Below are positions 10,471 through 23,937 of a stretch of DNA of 64,000 nt, piece after piece. The translations under genes were made by a program, and so were the position numbers. This stretch comes from Bacteroidetes bacterium 41-46 (GTDB lineage Bacteria > Bacteroidota > Bacteroidia > Bacteroidales > UBA932). The notes below the pieces were generated by a model, which searched no databases, had not been told where the DNA came from, and saw only the letters and a list, made by a program, of their open reading frames with translations. Location of the stretch: NCBI GenBank assembly GCA_001897515.1, contig MKTA01000032.1, forward strand, positions 62,001 to 126,000, given 5' to 3'. Numbering within the stretch: the first letter of the stretch is position 1; each line of letters starts with the position of its first letter.

Positions 10471-12768
10471 TTACTGATTATCCTTAATTTCTGTGCGGGC
10501 AACACTCATAACACCTTTAACTGAAGACATTTGCTTCATAAGTTTTTCAAGATCTTCAACACTGTGTACATAAAGATCAATATATCCCTCAAATATTCCA
10601 TCATGGGTCTCTATGAATATTTTTCTGATATTGACACTAAGAACTAATGTAATATATTGTGTAAGTTCATTAACTATCCCAAGTCTGTCAATACCTCTCA
10701 TATTTATTCTTGCAAGAAAAGAGAGGACTGTGTGCTTACTCCATTTAGCCTTTACAATTCTTTCTCCATCCCTTGAAGCCATGTGTATGGCTTCAGGACA
10801 GCTGTTTTTGTGAACTATTACAACGTCGTTATCATCAATAAACCCAATAACTTTATCACCGGGGATAGGCCGGCAACATACAGCTACCTGATATGACAGG
10901 GTCTTCTCCACTGGGTTTTCCTTTAGCAGAAAATCCTTTTTAATATCTATTTTTGAAGCTCTTTTCTCTTCCTGTACTTTCTGTATTTCAACAGGGTCAT
11001 CAGAAAGCTCCTCCTCGCCCTGCCAATCCCATTTACCCTCGGAGTCTCCTCCTGTAATTTTTGAAAACTGAAGACTCCAATATCTGACAAATTTACTTGT
11101 TGTGTTCTTTTTTAATACTTTTGATAAGTCTGCCAGATCTATAAGGTTGGCTCCAATTTTACTAAAAAGTTCCTCTCTGTTGTTGAGCTTGTAATTTTCT
11201 GAGAGTTTCCTGTAAACTCTGGACATTGGTCTTATACCCATTGACTTAAGTCTTTCATCTAAAATCTCTTGACCCCTCTTCTGAGAGTCTTTAATTTCTG
11301 ACTTAAGCGCATCAAGAATGAAGCTTTTTGCCTTTGGGGTTTTAATAAATTCCAGCCAATCTCTTTGTGGTCTCTGGGACTCAGCTGTAATTATCTCTAT
11401 CTGATCCCCGTTCCTCAGTTCATATGTAAGCGGAACCAGTTTAAAGTTTGCCTTTGCAGCGATAGCTTTATTTCCAACCTCAGTATGGATTGCGTAGGCG
11501 AAATCTAAAGCTGTCGCACCTTTTGGCAGAGATCTTGACTCACCTTTTGGCGTAAAAACATAGATTTCAGAGGAGAGTAGCCCGGTATGGAACTTATCAA
11601 GAAATTCAAGGGCATTAACATCGGGATTTTCTAATACCTCTCTTACCATATTAAGCCATTTGTCCATCTCTCCCTCTGAGGGAGAGCTTCCTTTGTAGCT
11701 CCAGTGAGCAGCTACACCTCTCTCAGCCAGATCATCCATTCTGGAGGTCCTGATCTGAATCTCTACCCAGTTGCCTTGAGGGGCCATTACTGTACAATGG
11801 AGAGCCTCATATCCATTAATCTTAGGAGTGCTGACCCAGTCTCTGATTCTATCTGTTTTTGAGAGGTATAGCTCAGTTATTAGTGAATAGATGTGCCAAC
11901 ATTGAATTCTCTCAGGTTGGTCGGGCTTTGCGTCAAAAATAATTCTGACGGCATAAAGGTCATAAATCTGTTCAAACGGAATAGACTTCGCATTCATCTT
12001 TCTCCAGATGGAGTAGGGGCTTTTGGTTCTTTTTGAAACAGTGAACTTGTAACCGGCTTTATTTAAACTTTCGGATATAGGTTCCATAAAACTGTCCATA
12101 GCACAGCCTCTCTCAGCAACCGTTTGTGAAATTTTTGCCTGTATGCTCTCGTACTCTGCAGGCAGAGTATGCATTAGCCATATATTCTCCAACTCAGATT
12201 TAATGCTGTACAGACCAAGACGATGAGCAAGAGGTATAAAAATATACATCGTCTCACTGAGAATTTTGGACTGCTTATGCTCAGGCATAAACTCAATAGT
12301 CCTCATATTATGTAGTCTGTCAGCGAGTTTTATCAGAATAACCCTGACATCATCATTTAGAGTCAGCAGAATACGTTTAAAGTTCTCTGCCTGACTACTT
12401 GTGCCACTATCAAAAGCACTTTTAATTTTTGTTAATCCATCAACCAGAGATGCGATTTTAGCACCAAAAAGTCTCTCAATATCATCTGTATTGTATTCTG
12501 TATCCTCAACTACATCATGCAGAAGGGCAGCCACAATAGATTTGTATCCCAGACCAATCTCTTTTACCACTATCTTGGATACAGCAATGGGATGAAGGAT
12601 ATATGGCTCTCCGGAGCGTCTTCTTACTCCATTATGTGCAGCCTTTGCAAACTCAAAGGCTTTGAGAACAATCTCAAATTCAGCTTGATTAGCACACCTT
12701 TTTAAGCTTGCTAGCTTTAATTCCTCAAATTCGCTCTCAATAAGCTCGTTATCCTTATCGGTAAACAT
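10471..12768 (-). CDS. rsh: RelA/SpoT bifunctional (p)ppGpp synthetase/hydrolase
   Basis: 765 aa; HD domain AALLHDVVEDT; synthetase DLYAVRIIF; TGS IYVFTPKGESRSLPKGATALDFAYAIH; C-terminal ACT. Confidence 0.95.
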   Translation of the reverse strand: MFTDKDNELIESEFEELKLASLKRCANQAEFEIVLKAFEFAKAAHNGVRRRSGEPYILHPIAVSKIVVKEIGLGYKSIVAALLHDVVEDTEYNTDDIERLFGAKIASLVDGLTKIKSAFDSGTSSQAENFKRILLTLNDDVRVILIKLADRLHNMRTIEFMPEHKQSKILSETMYIFIPLAHRLGLYSIKSELENIWLMHTLPAEYESIQAKISQTVAERGCAMDSFMEPISESLNKAGYKFTVSKRTKSPYSIWRKMNAKSIPFEQIYDLYAVRIIFDAKPDQPERIQCWHIYSLITELYLSKTDRIRDWVSTPKINGYEALHCTVMAPQGNWVEIQIRTSRMDDLAERGVAAHWSYKGSSPSEGEMDKWLNMVREVLENPDVNALEFLDKFHTGLLSSEIYVFTPKGESRSLPKGATALDFAYAIHTEVGNKAIAAKANFKLVPLTYELRNGDQIEIITAESQRPQRDWLEFIKTPKAKSFILDALKSEIKDSQKRGQEILDERLKSMGIRPMSRVYRKLSENYKLNNREELFSKIGANLIDLADLSKVLKKNTTSKFVRYWSLQFSKITGGDSEGKWDWQGEEELSDDPVEIQKVQEEKRASKIDIKKDFLLKENPVEKTLSYQVAVCCRPIPGDKVIGFIDDNDVVIVHKNSCPEAIHMASRDGERIVKAKWSKHTVLSFLARINMRGIDRLGIVNELTQYITLVLSVNIRKIFIETHDGIFEGYIDLYVHSVEDLEKLMKQMSSVKGVMSVARTEIKDNQ

Positions 12769-12775
12769 ATTTTTA

Positions 12776-14194
12776 TTAATAAAGTAAGTCTCTTTTACCG
12801 TTTTTAATCAGTGAAAGTTTAGATGCAACATCCTCTCTTTTTTTCTCATCCTTTATATATGAAAGTTCTCTTTCAATAAGTTCATAGCCTGCTTTTTTAG
12901 TCTCAGCAGATGAGTAATCCTCCAAATACTCAGCCAGAGTGAGCATTGCATTTGGGGTACAAAATCTTCCAATAAAACCAGGTATGGCATACTCCATAAA
13001 ATGTTCGCCTGTTCTTCCTACTCTGTAGCAAGATGTACAAAAACTAGGTATAAATCCTTTTGTGAGCAGCCATTCTATTACTTGATCAAGCTCCCTTCTG
13101 TCACCTACTTCAAATTGTTCTCTGTCAAGCTCCTGATTTTTTCCTCTCTCCTCTTGATAACCCCCAATTTCCAGTCTGGTTCCGGCATCTATCTGTGATA
13201 CTCCAAATTCAATAACCGCATCCCTAACCTCTGCACTCTCTCTTGCCGTCATTATGAGGCCTGTGTAAGGCACAGCAAGACGCAATATTGCAACAAGTTG
13301 CTTAAACTGATCATCGGTAACCTGATAAGGGAGGTGCAGGTCAAGTCCGTAAGCAGGTTTAACACGAGGAAAGCTTATTGTATGGGGACCCACTCCATAT
13401 CTGTCTTGTAAATGGTGAGAGTGTTCAACCAGTCCCAGTACCTCAAATCTCCAGTCATATAATCCAAAAAGAGCTCCGATTCCAACATCATCATGCCCCC
13501 CTTCAAACGCCCTGTCCATTGCATTCAACCTCCACATATAGTCGCTTTTGACTCCGGGTGCAGGGTGAAATTTTTTATATGTCTCTTTATGGTAAGTCTC
13601 CTGAAATACCTGGAATGTCCCTATGCCGGCCTCCTTAACCGTCCTGAAGCCCTCAATTGTCATAGGAGCTGCATTTATGTTCACCCGTCTTATCTCGCCA
13701 TTACCAACCTTCACGTTGTAGCATGTCTTTACAGTTTGTGCTATATATTCAGGTGTGTACTTTGGATGTTCGCCATATACAAGAATTAATCTTTTGTGTC
13801 CCTCTTTCTCAAGCTGGGCAACCTCAGCAACTAACTCCTGGTCTGTAAGAGTCCTTCTGACTGCTCTTGAAAGAGAACTTCTGAATCCACAATACTGGCA
13901 GTTATTTATGCAATAATTACCAATGTAAAGCGGTGCAAATAGTACAATTCTGTTTCCATAAATTGATTTTTTCAGATCTCTTGCAGTCTGATAAAGTTCC
14001 TCTAGCATTTCAGGAGACTTTATTGCCAAAAGCTCTGCTGTCTCTTCAACACTCAGAGCCTGTTTAGATCTGCTTTTCTGAAATATATCGCGAATCTTTA
14101 CCGGATTCTCTTTTGTGTTATTTATAAGATTGTGCAGTTTTTCATCATTAATGAAATCAACAGCATCCTTTGTAAGTTCAAGGTTCATTTTCAT
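12776..14194 (-). CDS. hydG: [FeFe]-hydrogenase maturation radical SAM tyrosine lyase HydG
   Basis: 472 aa; radical-SAM CINNCQYC; C-terminal CTSC-X22-C auxiliary cluster motif that distinguishes HydG from ThiH. Confidence 0.93.
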   Translation of the reverse strand: MKMNLELTKDAVDFINDEKLHNLINNTKENPVKIRDIFQKSRSKQALSVEETAELLAIKSPEMLEELYQTARDLKKSIYGNRIVLFAPLYIGNYCINNCQYCGFRSSLSRAVRRTLTDQELVAEVAQLEKEGHKRLILVYGEHPKYTPEYIAQTVKTCYNVKVGNGEIRRVNINAAPMTIEGFRTVKEAGIGTFQVFQETYHKETYKKFHPAPGVKSDYMWRLNAMDRAFEGGHDDVGIGALFGLYDWRFEVLGLVEHSHHLQDRYGVGPHTISFPRVKPAYGLDLHLPYQVTDDQFKQLVAILRLAVPYTGLIMTARESAEVRDAVIEFGVSQIDAGTRLEIGGYQEERGKNQELDREQFEVGDRRELDQVIEWLLTKGFIPSFCTSCYRVGRTGEHFMEYAIPGFIGRFCTPNAMLTLAEYLEDYSSAETKKAGYELIERELSYIKDEKKREDVASKLSLIKNGKRDLLY

Positions 14195-15125
14195 TTTGAA
14201 TATTGTATTTATCTACATTTTGATATGCGTGCGAAAGCTCCGCACCAAATAGAATAATTGTCCAGCTTATGTTCATCCAAACCAGAAACAGAGGAATTGC
14301 AGCGAAGACTCCGTAAACTGCATTAAGGCCTGAAACCAGAATTTGAGTCTCAAGATAGAGAAACTGTACAGATACAAATGCGAGGGAGACAACAAGTGAT
14401 GAATTGAATGCTGCGGCAAACTTAACTTTTACATTTGGGATAAAGTAGTACATTACAGAAAAGACTAGTGCAACAATTCCGTAAAATGTAAGCCATGTGA
14501 ATATTGAAGTAATGGGGATAATTCTGTCAATTTGAAGCCCTACGGATTTTAATGTATTTGTATAGATCAGAGCGAGAGAGAGAAAAATTAAAATAATCAG
14601 GGGAGAGACTAAAAGCAGGAGAGGGTAGTATAGAGCTCTTTTGGCAATAGACCTCCTGTCCTCAACCTTCCAGATATCATTGAATGATTTCTCAATACTA
14701 AGCATAAGCCATATAACGGTCCAAAGAAGGAATATGAAGCTTATTATTCCAAAGAATCCATTTTCAGCAGAGTCAAGAATATTATTGGCAAAATGTAGGA
14801 TGTACTCAATTATCTCTTCATTTTCAGCAAAGTAAGTAAGAAGAAGAACCTCTAAATTTTTTGCAAGACCGAAACCCTTTGTTACAGTAAACATAATTGC
14901 AACAAACGGTACGACAGACATCGCAGAGAAGAAACTTAAGTTGACAGCCTGTAAACCCACCTTGTCGTTAGAAAATCCTTTAATAGTTATTATAAAGACC
15001 TTAAGATAGCGTATCATCCGTGCTCTCATGATGCTGAGCTCAGAAAGATCAAGCCTCCAGATGTCGTTTATAAGAAACTTCAGGACTCTCTGATAGGTAT
15101 GCTGTATCTCCTTATATCTCTTCAA
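14178..15125 (-). CDS. YihY/BrkB-family inner-membrane protein
   Basis: 315 aa multi-TM; NLSFFSAMSVVPFVAIMFTV, WTIILFGAELSHAYQN. Confidence 0.85.
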   Translation of the reverse strand: MKRYKEIQHTYQRVLKFLINDIWRLDLSELSIMRARMIRYLKVFIITIKGFSNDKVGLQAVNLSFFSAMSVVPFVAIMFTVTKGFGLAKNLEVLLLTYFAENEEIIEYILHFANNILDSAENGFFGIISFIFLLWTVIWLMLSIEKSFNDIWKVEDRRSIAKRALYYPLLLLVSPLIILIFLSLALIYTNTLKSVGLQIDRIIPITSIFTWLTFYGIVALVFSVMYYFIPNVKVKFAAAFNSSLVVSLAFVSVQFLYLETQILVSGLNAVYGVFAAIPLFLVWMNISWTIILFGAELSHAYQNVDKYNIQNENEP

Positions 15126-15493
15126 TTCAGTTTATTCATAAATTTAACGGGGTCAATAATAAATCTGGTATGCCTTCCGCTGCCTATCTCTCCTTTATCA
15201 TCATAGGCAGTGACTTTGAAATCAAGTCTTCTTCCGTCAATTTCAACTAATTCAGCCTCTGCGTAAACAGAAGATCCAACGGGTGTCGCTCTTAAGTGCT
15301 TAATCATCAACTCTATGCCAACTGTATCCTGATTATCCGGCAACATACTTTTAGCCAAAAGATGCGCACTTTTCTCCATAAGCGCAACCATTGCCGGAGT
15401 AGAAAATACATCCAAGAGACCGGACCCTAATGCAGCTGCACTGTCTGAGCTCTCCACAATTTTATCAACTCTTAAACTCTTTCCTCTCTCCAT
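15122..15493 (-). CDS. FlK-like hotdog thioesterase
   Basis: 123 aa; STPAMVALMEKSA and HLRATPVGSSVYAEAELVEIDGRRLDF; overlaps the yihY-like start by 4 nt. Confidence 0.8.
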   Translation of the reverse strand: MERGKSLRVDKIVESSDSAAALGSGLLDVFSTPAMVALMEKSAHLLAKSMLPDNQDTVGIELMIKHLRATPVGSSVYAEAELVEIDGRRLDFKVTAYDDKGEIGSGRHTRFIIDPVKFMNKLN

Positions 15494-16669
15494 CTACAAA
15501 ATGTTTTTTGCTATCAAACTAAATCCCTCCATTTTAGAAATATCAGGAGCACCCATTAATTCTACGGGCTCTGCTATCTTAGTCCATGTCATCTTTTCAG
15601 CAAAAGAGAGTAGTGACTTCAATCCGCCTCCATTCCAACTGTAAGATCCAAAAAGGGCATAATTCTTATCCTTAGGGTTTATTACAGTCAGTTCATGGCA
15701 AAGATGTTCCATCATAGGGTGCATACCTGCATTATAGGCACATGATCCCAGGATTACGCTTTTATACCTCCAGATATCACTTAAAATAAAAGAGGCATGC
15801 GTTTTTGAAACATCATACACCCTAATGTTTTTCACACCACTCTCTGCTATGAGCCTGGCTGCATAGTCTGCCATTCTCTCGGTATTTCCATACATAGATG
15901 CAAATGCAATCACTACCCCCTCTTCTGATTCATGTTTACTCCATTTGTCATAAAGTCCAATCGCTTTTCCAGGGTTCTCTCTCCATATAGGGCCGTGAGA
16001 AGGGCAAATTATCTTGATATCAATATCCTTTAACTTGACAAAAGCCTTTTGAACCATATTGCTATATTTACCGACAATGTTAGAGTAGTATCTCCTCATC
16101 TCGTCCTCAAAGCGTTCAAAATTAATCTCATCATCAAATATCCCACCGTCCAGTGTTCCGAAGCTACCGAATGCATCGCATGAGAATAGTACACTATCAG
16201 TTGTATCAAAGGTCATCATAGTTTCCGGCCAGTGAACCCAGGGGGTAATATGAAATGAAAGTTTGTGATATCCCAGATCTAGCACCTCTCCCTCTTTGAC
16301 CTCTATAAAATTCTCAGGTGATATTCCGAAATAGGCTTCAAGCATTTTAAAAGCCTTTATATTTGAGACAATCTTAAGATCGGGATAAAATTTCATCAAA
16401 ATACCTATCATACTAGAGTGATCTGGCTCCATATGATTGACTATCAGGTAATCAAGTTCTCTTCCTTTTAGCTGATCTGAAATTTCGTTCAAATAATCCT
16501 CTTTGGATCCAAACTCAAGAGTATCTATAAGTGCTGTCTTCTGATCATTAATTAGATATGAGTTATATGCCACACCATTTGGAAGTGGCCAATTATTTTC
16601 AAAGAGAGACTTCTTTCTGTCGTTTGTCCCTAAGTAGTAGATATTATTACTGACAACTATCTGCTTCAT
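15494..16669 (-). CDS. FprA-type flavodiiron protein
   Basis: 391 aa; diiron motif HMEPDHSS, WVHWPETM, SCDAFGSFG; flavodoxin domain ASMYGNTERMAD. Confidence 0.93.
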   Translation of the reverse strand: MKQIVVSNNIYYLGTNDRKKSLFENNWPLPNGVAYNSYLINDQKTALIDTLEFGSKEDYLNEISDQLKGRELDYLIVNHMEPDHSSMIGILMKFYPDLKIVSNIKAFKMLEAYFGISPENFIEVKEGEVLDLGYHKLSFHITPWVHWPETMMTFDTTDSVLFSCDAFGSFGTLDGGIFDDEINFERFEDEMRRYYSNIVGKYSNMVQKAFVKLKDIDIKIICPSHGPIWRENPGKAIGLYDKWSKHESEEGVVIAFASMYGNTERMADYAARLIAESGVKNIRVYDVSKTHASFILSDIWRYKSVILGSCAYNAGMHPMMEHLCHELTVINPKDKNYALFGSYSWNGGGLKSLLSFAEKMTWTKIAEPVELMGAPDISKMEGFSLIAKNIL

Positions 16670-16716
16670 ATTAAATACTTGTAAATGCTAATTGTTGAAT
16701 ATTGTTAAATATCCTA

Positions 16717-16724
16717 CAAAATTA
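16717..16724 (-). promoter_or_regulatory. Putative -7 element (TAATTTTG) for the flavodiiron gene
   Basis: TAnnTTTG on the minus strand, 48 nt upstream of the ATG. Confidence 0.4.
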
Positions 16725-16725
16725 A

Positions 16726-20057
<3,332 letters not shown>

Positions 20058-20060
20058 AGT

Positions 20061-21716
20061 GTGAATGGCAAGATAATTATATATCAAACATTTCCCAGAT
20101 TATCCGGGAACAGGAGAGAGAACCCTGTTCCCGGATCTTCTTTTACCATAAATGGTGTCGGTAAATTTGATTTTTTTAATGATGATGAATTGTTGAGAAT
20201 TAAAAAACTCGGATGTACACATGTTTGGTTTACAGGAATTATAGAGCATGCTACTCAAACTCCTTGTTTAGATAAAAGATGCCTTACAGACCCTCCGGAA
20301 ATTGTCAAAGGCATAGCAGGTTCTCCATATGCCGTAAAGGACTATTATGATGTTGCTCATTATCTTGCAAATAATCATGATAATAGGATTGAGGAGTTTG
20401 AAGAGCTTGTATCCAGATGCCACTTTGCGGACCTTAAGGTGATTATTGACTTTGTTCCCAACCATATATCCAGAAATTACAAATCAGATAAGAATCCCGG
20501 ACTTTATAAAGATTTTGGCGTTGATGATGATGAGTCTCTCTCTTTTTCTCCGCAAAATGACCATTACTACATTCCAGGCGCAAGCTTTATTTCACCTGAT
20601 AGTTCAGTTATTCAGACTTTCAGTGAGGTGCCAGCTAAAGCAACCGGAAATAATTGCTTTTCAGAGAGACCTTCTAAGAATGATTGGTATGAAACAGTAA
20701 AATTAAATTATGGAATTGATTATCAGTCAGGAGGTAATAGTTATTTCAAACCCTATCCGCCCGTATGGGAAAAGATGAAACATATATTGCAATACTGGGC
20801 AGAGAAAGGAGTTGATGGTTTCAGGTGTGATATGGCTGAGATGGTTCCTGCTGAATTCTGGAATTACGCAATTAATAGTGTAAAGGCTCAATATCCTAAT
20901 CTTATATTTATTGCTGAGATTTATGACCCTGCGCAATACTCATTATATTTAGCCTCGGGTTTTGACCTGCTATACGATAAGGTTGGTCTGTATGATACTA
21001 TTATTGACATAATTAAGGGCAATAGAAACCCTTCTGATATATCAAGTTGCTGGCAATCTCTAGGCGAAATACAGCATAAAATGCTTAATTTTCTTGAAAA
21101 TCATGATGAACAAAGAGTCGCGTCTGATTATGTTGCCGGCTTCCCTGAGAGAGCTTTACCCGCTGTAGCTGTATCTCTGCTTTTAAATAGCGCGCCATTT
21201 ATGATTTACTTTGGACAGGAGCTTGGTGAGAGAGGTATGGATTCAGAAGGTTTTAGTACTTTGGATGGTAGAACCTCTATCTTTGATTTTTGGTCATTGC
21301 AAGTATTAAATGATTATTATAAAGGCAAATACAATAGTTATCTATATAATGAATATAAGTTCCTTTTAAATATTGCAATTAACGAATTAGCCCTTAGAGA
21401 TGGAGATACATTTGATCTTCAGTATGCAAATGAATCATCTAATCATTACAACTCAAACAGACTTTTTTCATTTGCAAGGAGATTAAACACAGAATTGATA
21501 CTTGTAATTGTTAATTTCTCAGATTATCAAGCTAACGGACATTTGAATATTCCTGAGCATCTTTTTAATCACTGGAATATTGCCAACAATTTATCAAGGA
21601 AATTTTTCAACTTGAAGAGTGGTTCAACAGGCTATATTGATCTATCCTCAAATAAAACAATTGAATTCAGTGTTGAGGGATATTCATATTCAATAATTAA
21701 ACTATTACTTGAATAA
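20061..21716 (+). CDS. GH13 alpha-amylase family protein, no signal peptide, GTG start
   Basis: 551 aa; VIIDFVPNHIS, DGFRCDMAE, IAEIYDP, NHDEQRVAS. Confidence 0.88.
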   Translation: MNGKIIIYQTFPRLSGNRRENPVPGSSFTINGVGKFDFFNDDELLRIKKLGCTHVWFTGIIEHATQTPCLDKRCLTDPPEIVKGIAGSPYAVKDYYDVAHYLANNHDNRIEEFEELVSRCHFADLKVIIDFVPNHISRNYKSDKNPGLYKDFGVDDDESLSFSPQNDHYYIPGASFISPDSSVIQTFSEVPAKATGNNCFSERPSKNDWYETVKLNYGIDYQSGGNSYFKPYPPVWEKMKHILQYWAEKGVDGFRCDMAEMVPAEFWNYAINSVKAQYPNLIFIAEIYDPAQYSLYLASGFDLLYDKVGLYDTIIDIIKGNRNPSDISSCWQSLGEIQHKMLNFLENHDEQRVASDYVAGFPERALPAVAVSLLLNSAPFMIYFGQELGERGMDSEGFSTLDGRTSIFDFWSLQVLNDYYKGKYNSYLYNEYKFLLNIAINELALRDGDTFDLQYANESSNHYNSNRLFSFARRLNTELILVIVNFSDYQANGHLNIPEHLFNHWNIANNLSRKFFNLKSGSTGYIDLSSNKTIEFSVEGYSYSIIKLLLE

Positions 21717-22959
21717 TATCATCCCAAGATGTTGTATATCTTTTAGATAATAAATTCTGATTTGCTCTTATTCTCTCTACTCCAGCTGCAGCGGTAACTA
21801 TACTGCTCTTTCCATATTTCTCATTAATCTCATCCAATACATTCATTAGAGCACTCTCTCTGAAGAGCTCTTCATGAGGAGTGAACAATGAGGGTATATT
21901 CTCACTCTTTGATATAATTGACGAGAGAATTACTCCGCATTTTTTATATCCATATCCCTCTCGGAAAATCTCCCTTACTGCATAACAAGCATTTGATGCT
22001 ATTTTAAGAGTATTATCAGTATAGTCGGAAAAAGTAACAAGTACGCTTTGGTTATGATGTTCTGCTCCCTCTCTGAATGGGTTAGTAAGAAGAAAAACTA
22101 TTGCCTCTCTGCATACTCCGTTTTGTCGTCTAAGTTTCTCTGCAGAGTATGAGGAGAAGGTAGCTATTGCTTTAAGGATCTCCTCAATGTCAAATATGTC
22201 ATATGAAAAACTTCTACTTGTGCAGATCTGTTTTTTATCAGGTACAGACTCCTCCAAACTTATGCAAGGCGTTCCTCCAAGCTCTCTCCAGCACTTTAGC
22301 CCTGTTACACCCATTTTTTGCCTGACCCACTTGTCACTCTTTTTTAAAAAATCTGCTGCGGTATCTACTCCTGATTGATTTAGCATCTTGGAGTAGGCTC
22401 TTCCCACTCCCCAGATATCTTCAACAGGAAATCCTGATAGTACCTTTGCAATTTGTTCTTCCCTGATTATGAAGCAGAATCCCATGGTGGCGGGATATTT
22501 TTTGCTCATTTTTGTTGCAATCTTTGCAAGTGTCTTTGTTTTTGAGATACCTATGCTAATTGGGACACCAATCTCTTTTCTTATTTTTGACACCAGACTC
22601 TTTCCCAGTAATCTTGCATCCTTTTCGCATACTCCTCTTAAATCCATAAATGCTTCATCAATTGAATATATCTCTATTCCAGGAGTCTCTCTGCGAAGAG
22701 TATCCATTACTCTTGCTGATATATCCCCATACAGAGGAAAGTTTGAGGAGTAGCATATAAGTCCGCTCTTTTTTATATAGCTGGTCAATTTAAAAAACGG
22801 CTCTCCCATCTTTATGCCTAGTGATTTAGCCTCTTCAGATCTTGATATTACGCACCCATCGTTGTTGCTAAGTACCACAACAGGTTTCCCGTTTAAAGAG
22901 GGGTTGAAGATTCTTTCACAACTGACATAGAAATTATTGCAATCTATCAGGCCAAACAT
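21697..22959 (-). CDS. umuC: Y-family DNA polymerase V subunit UmuC
   Basis: ORF to 22983, likely start MFGLIDCNNFYVSCERIF at 22959; VVVLSNNDGCVISRSEEAK, YSIDEAFMDL. Confidence 0.93.
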   Translation of the reverse strand: MFGLIDCNNFYVSCERIFNPSLNGKPVVVLSNNDGCVISRSEEAKSLGIKMGEPFFKLTSYIKKSGLICYSSNFPLYGDISARVMDTLRRETPGIEIYSIDEAFMDLRGVCEKDARLLGKSLVSKIRKEIGVPISIGISKTKTLAKIATKMSKKYPATMGFCFIIREEQIAKVLSGFPVEDIWGVGRAYSKMLNQSGVDTAADFLKKSDKWVRQKMGVTGLKCWRELGGTPCISLEESVPDKKQICTSRSFSYDIFDIEEILKAIATFSSYSAEKLRRQNGVCREAIVFLLTNPFREGAEHHNQSVLVTFSDYTDNTLKIASNACYAVREIFREGYGYKKCGVILSSIISKSENIPSLFTPHEELFRESALMNVLDEINEKYGKSSIVTAAAGVERIRANQNLLSKRYTTSWDDIIQVIV

Positions 22960-23347
22960 TGTCAATTGTTTTTTCCAGAGCAAAAATTATTATTGAAGCA
23001 GAAATAATAGCAGCAATATTTGATGCTAAATCCAGCGGATCAGTATCCCGTGCAGGTGTTAAGGATTGCAAAGCCTCTGCGGCAAGAGCTAAAATGACTC
23101 CGGAGGTAAGTACAATGGCGTGGGACATTTTGCCAAATCTCTCTCTCAACTCACCTTTTACAGCCAGCCATGCTGAGAAGGGGTAGGGGAAGAACATTAC
23201 AAAGTGGGCCACTCTGTCTGCTCTTATGCCAAAAATATAGCTGGATAAATCAATGTCGCTCTCTTTGAAGGAGTATAGACAAAGGAACAGAACCATACAT
23301 ATATATATTATGAACAGTACTTTGAACAAAATTCTTACATTTTTCAT
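22934..23347 (-). CDS. VanZ-family membrane protein
   Basis: 137 aa; ADRVAHFVMFFPY, EALQSLTPARDTDPLDLASN; TAATG junction with umuD and 26-nt overlap with umuC. Confidence 0.8.
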   Translation of the reverse strand: MKNVRILFKVLFIIYICMVLFLCLYSFKESDIDLSSYIFGIRADRVAHFVMFFPYPFSAWLAVKGELRERFGKMSHAIVLTSGVILALAAEALQSLTPARDTDPLDLASNIAAIISASIIIFALEKTIDNVWPDRLQ

Positions 23348-23787
23348 TAAACCCTCTTAATTAGATACCTTACAATGCCCCAAATATAGAAATCATTCTC
23401 TCTGCTTACTTTTATTGTTTTAAATTTTGGATTGGCAGGTATCAGTAACAGATTGTCACCATCAACCTTTACTCGCTTAAGTGTAAACTCTCCTTCAAGA
23501 TAGCAAACTGCCAGACAGTTTTCGTAAGGATCAACAGACTTGTCAATTACGAGTATATCTCCATCATCCACACCCTCTCCAACCATACTCTCTCCCTTAA
23601 CTCGTGCAAAAAATGTGGCAGCAGGGTTCTTTACCAGGGCTTTATTCAGGTCAAGCTTGCTTTCCAGGTGGTCGTCAGCAGGAGATGGAAAGCCAGCGTG
23701 AACCGGCGTCTCTGAAAGTGTAACTGAAATTGTGCTCTTCTCTTCTGGAGAGAATAGTTCAAGTCCAGATTTAGCTCTGATAATCAT
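23347..23787 (-). CDS. umuD: UmuD/LexA-like S24 self-cleaving protein
   Basis: ORF to 23838, start revised to MIIRAKSGLEL at 23787; AGFPSPADD cleavage region, GESMVGEGVDDGDILVIDKS, ANPKFKTIKV. Confidence 0.92.
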   Translation of the reverse strand: MIIRAKSGLELFSPEEKSTISVTLSETPVHAGFPSPADDHLESKLDLNKALVKNPAATFFARVKGESMVGEGVDDGDILVIDKSVDPYENCLAVCYLEGEFTLKRVKVDGDNLLLIPANPKFKTIKVSRENDFYIWGIVRYLIKRV

Positions 23788-23835
23788 ATTATTATATATA
23801 AAGTTATATTTTGTAAGGCTATTTTTTATTCTATG

Positions 23836-23843
23836 CAAAATTA
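23836..23843 (-). promoter_or_regulatory. Putative -7 element (TAATTTTG) for umuD-vanZ-umuC
   Basis: TAnnTTTG on the minus strand, 48 nt upstream of the revised umuD ATG. Confidence 0.4.
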
Positions 23844-23901
23844 CTATTTAAGAATGAGATGTTAAATTAATGTTAAAAAAAACATAATGAATTAAAAATA
23901 A

Positions 23902-23932
23902 TTTGATTAGAATTAAAAAAATATTACATTTG
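23902..23932 (+). promoter_or_regulatory. Putative Bacteroidota promoter: TTTG (23902-23905), 19-bp spacer, TACATTTG (23925-23932)
   Basis: Fits TTTG-N19..21-TAnnTTTG; sits directly upstream of the 23.9-27.3 kb cassette. Confidence 0.6.
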
Positions 23933-23937
23933 CAATA

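Noticed and set aside
12776-14194. ThiH/NosL-type tyrosine lyase instead of HydG
   Set aside because: Length 472 aa and a C-terminal CxxC-X22-C motif favour HydG over ThiH
23788-23838. Upstream ATG of the umuD ORF as the true start
   Set aside because: It would lie within the predicted -7 promoter element (23836-23843); MIIRAKSGLEL at 23787 fits UmuD N-termini better
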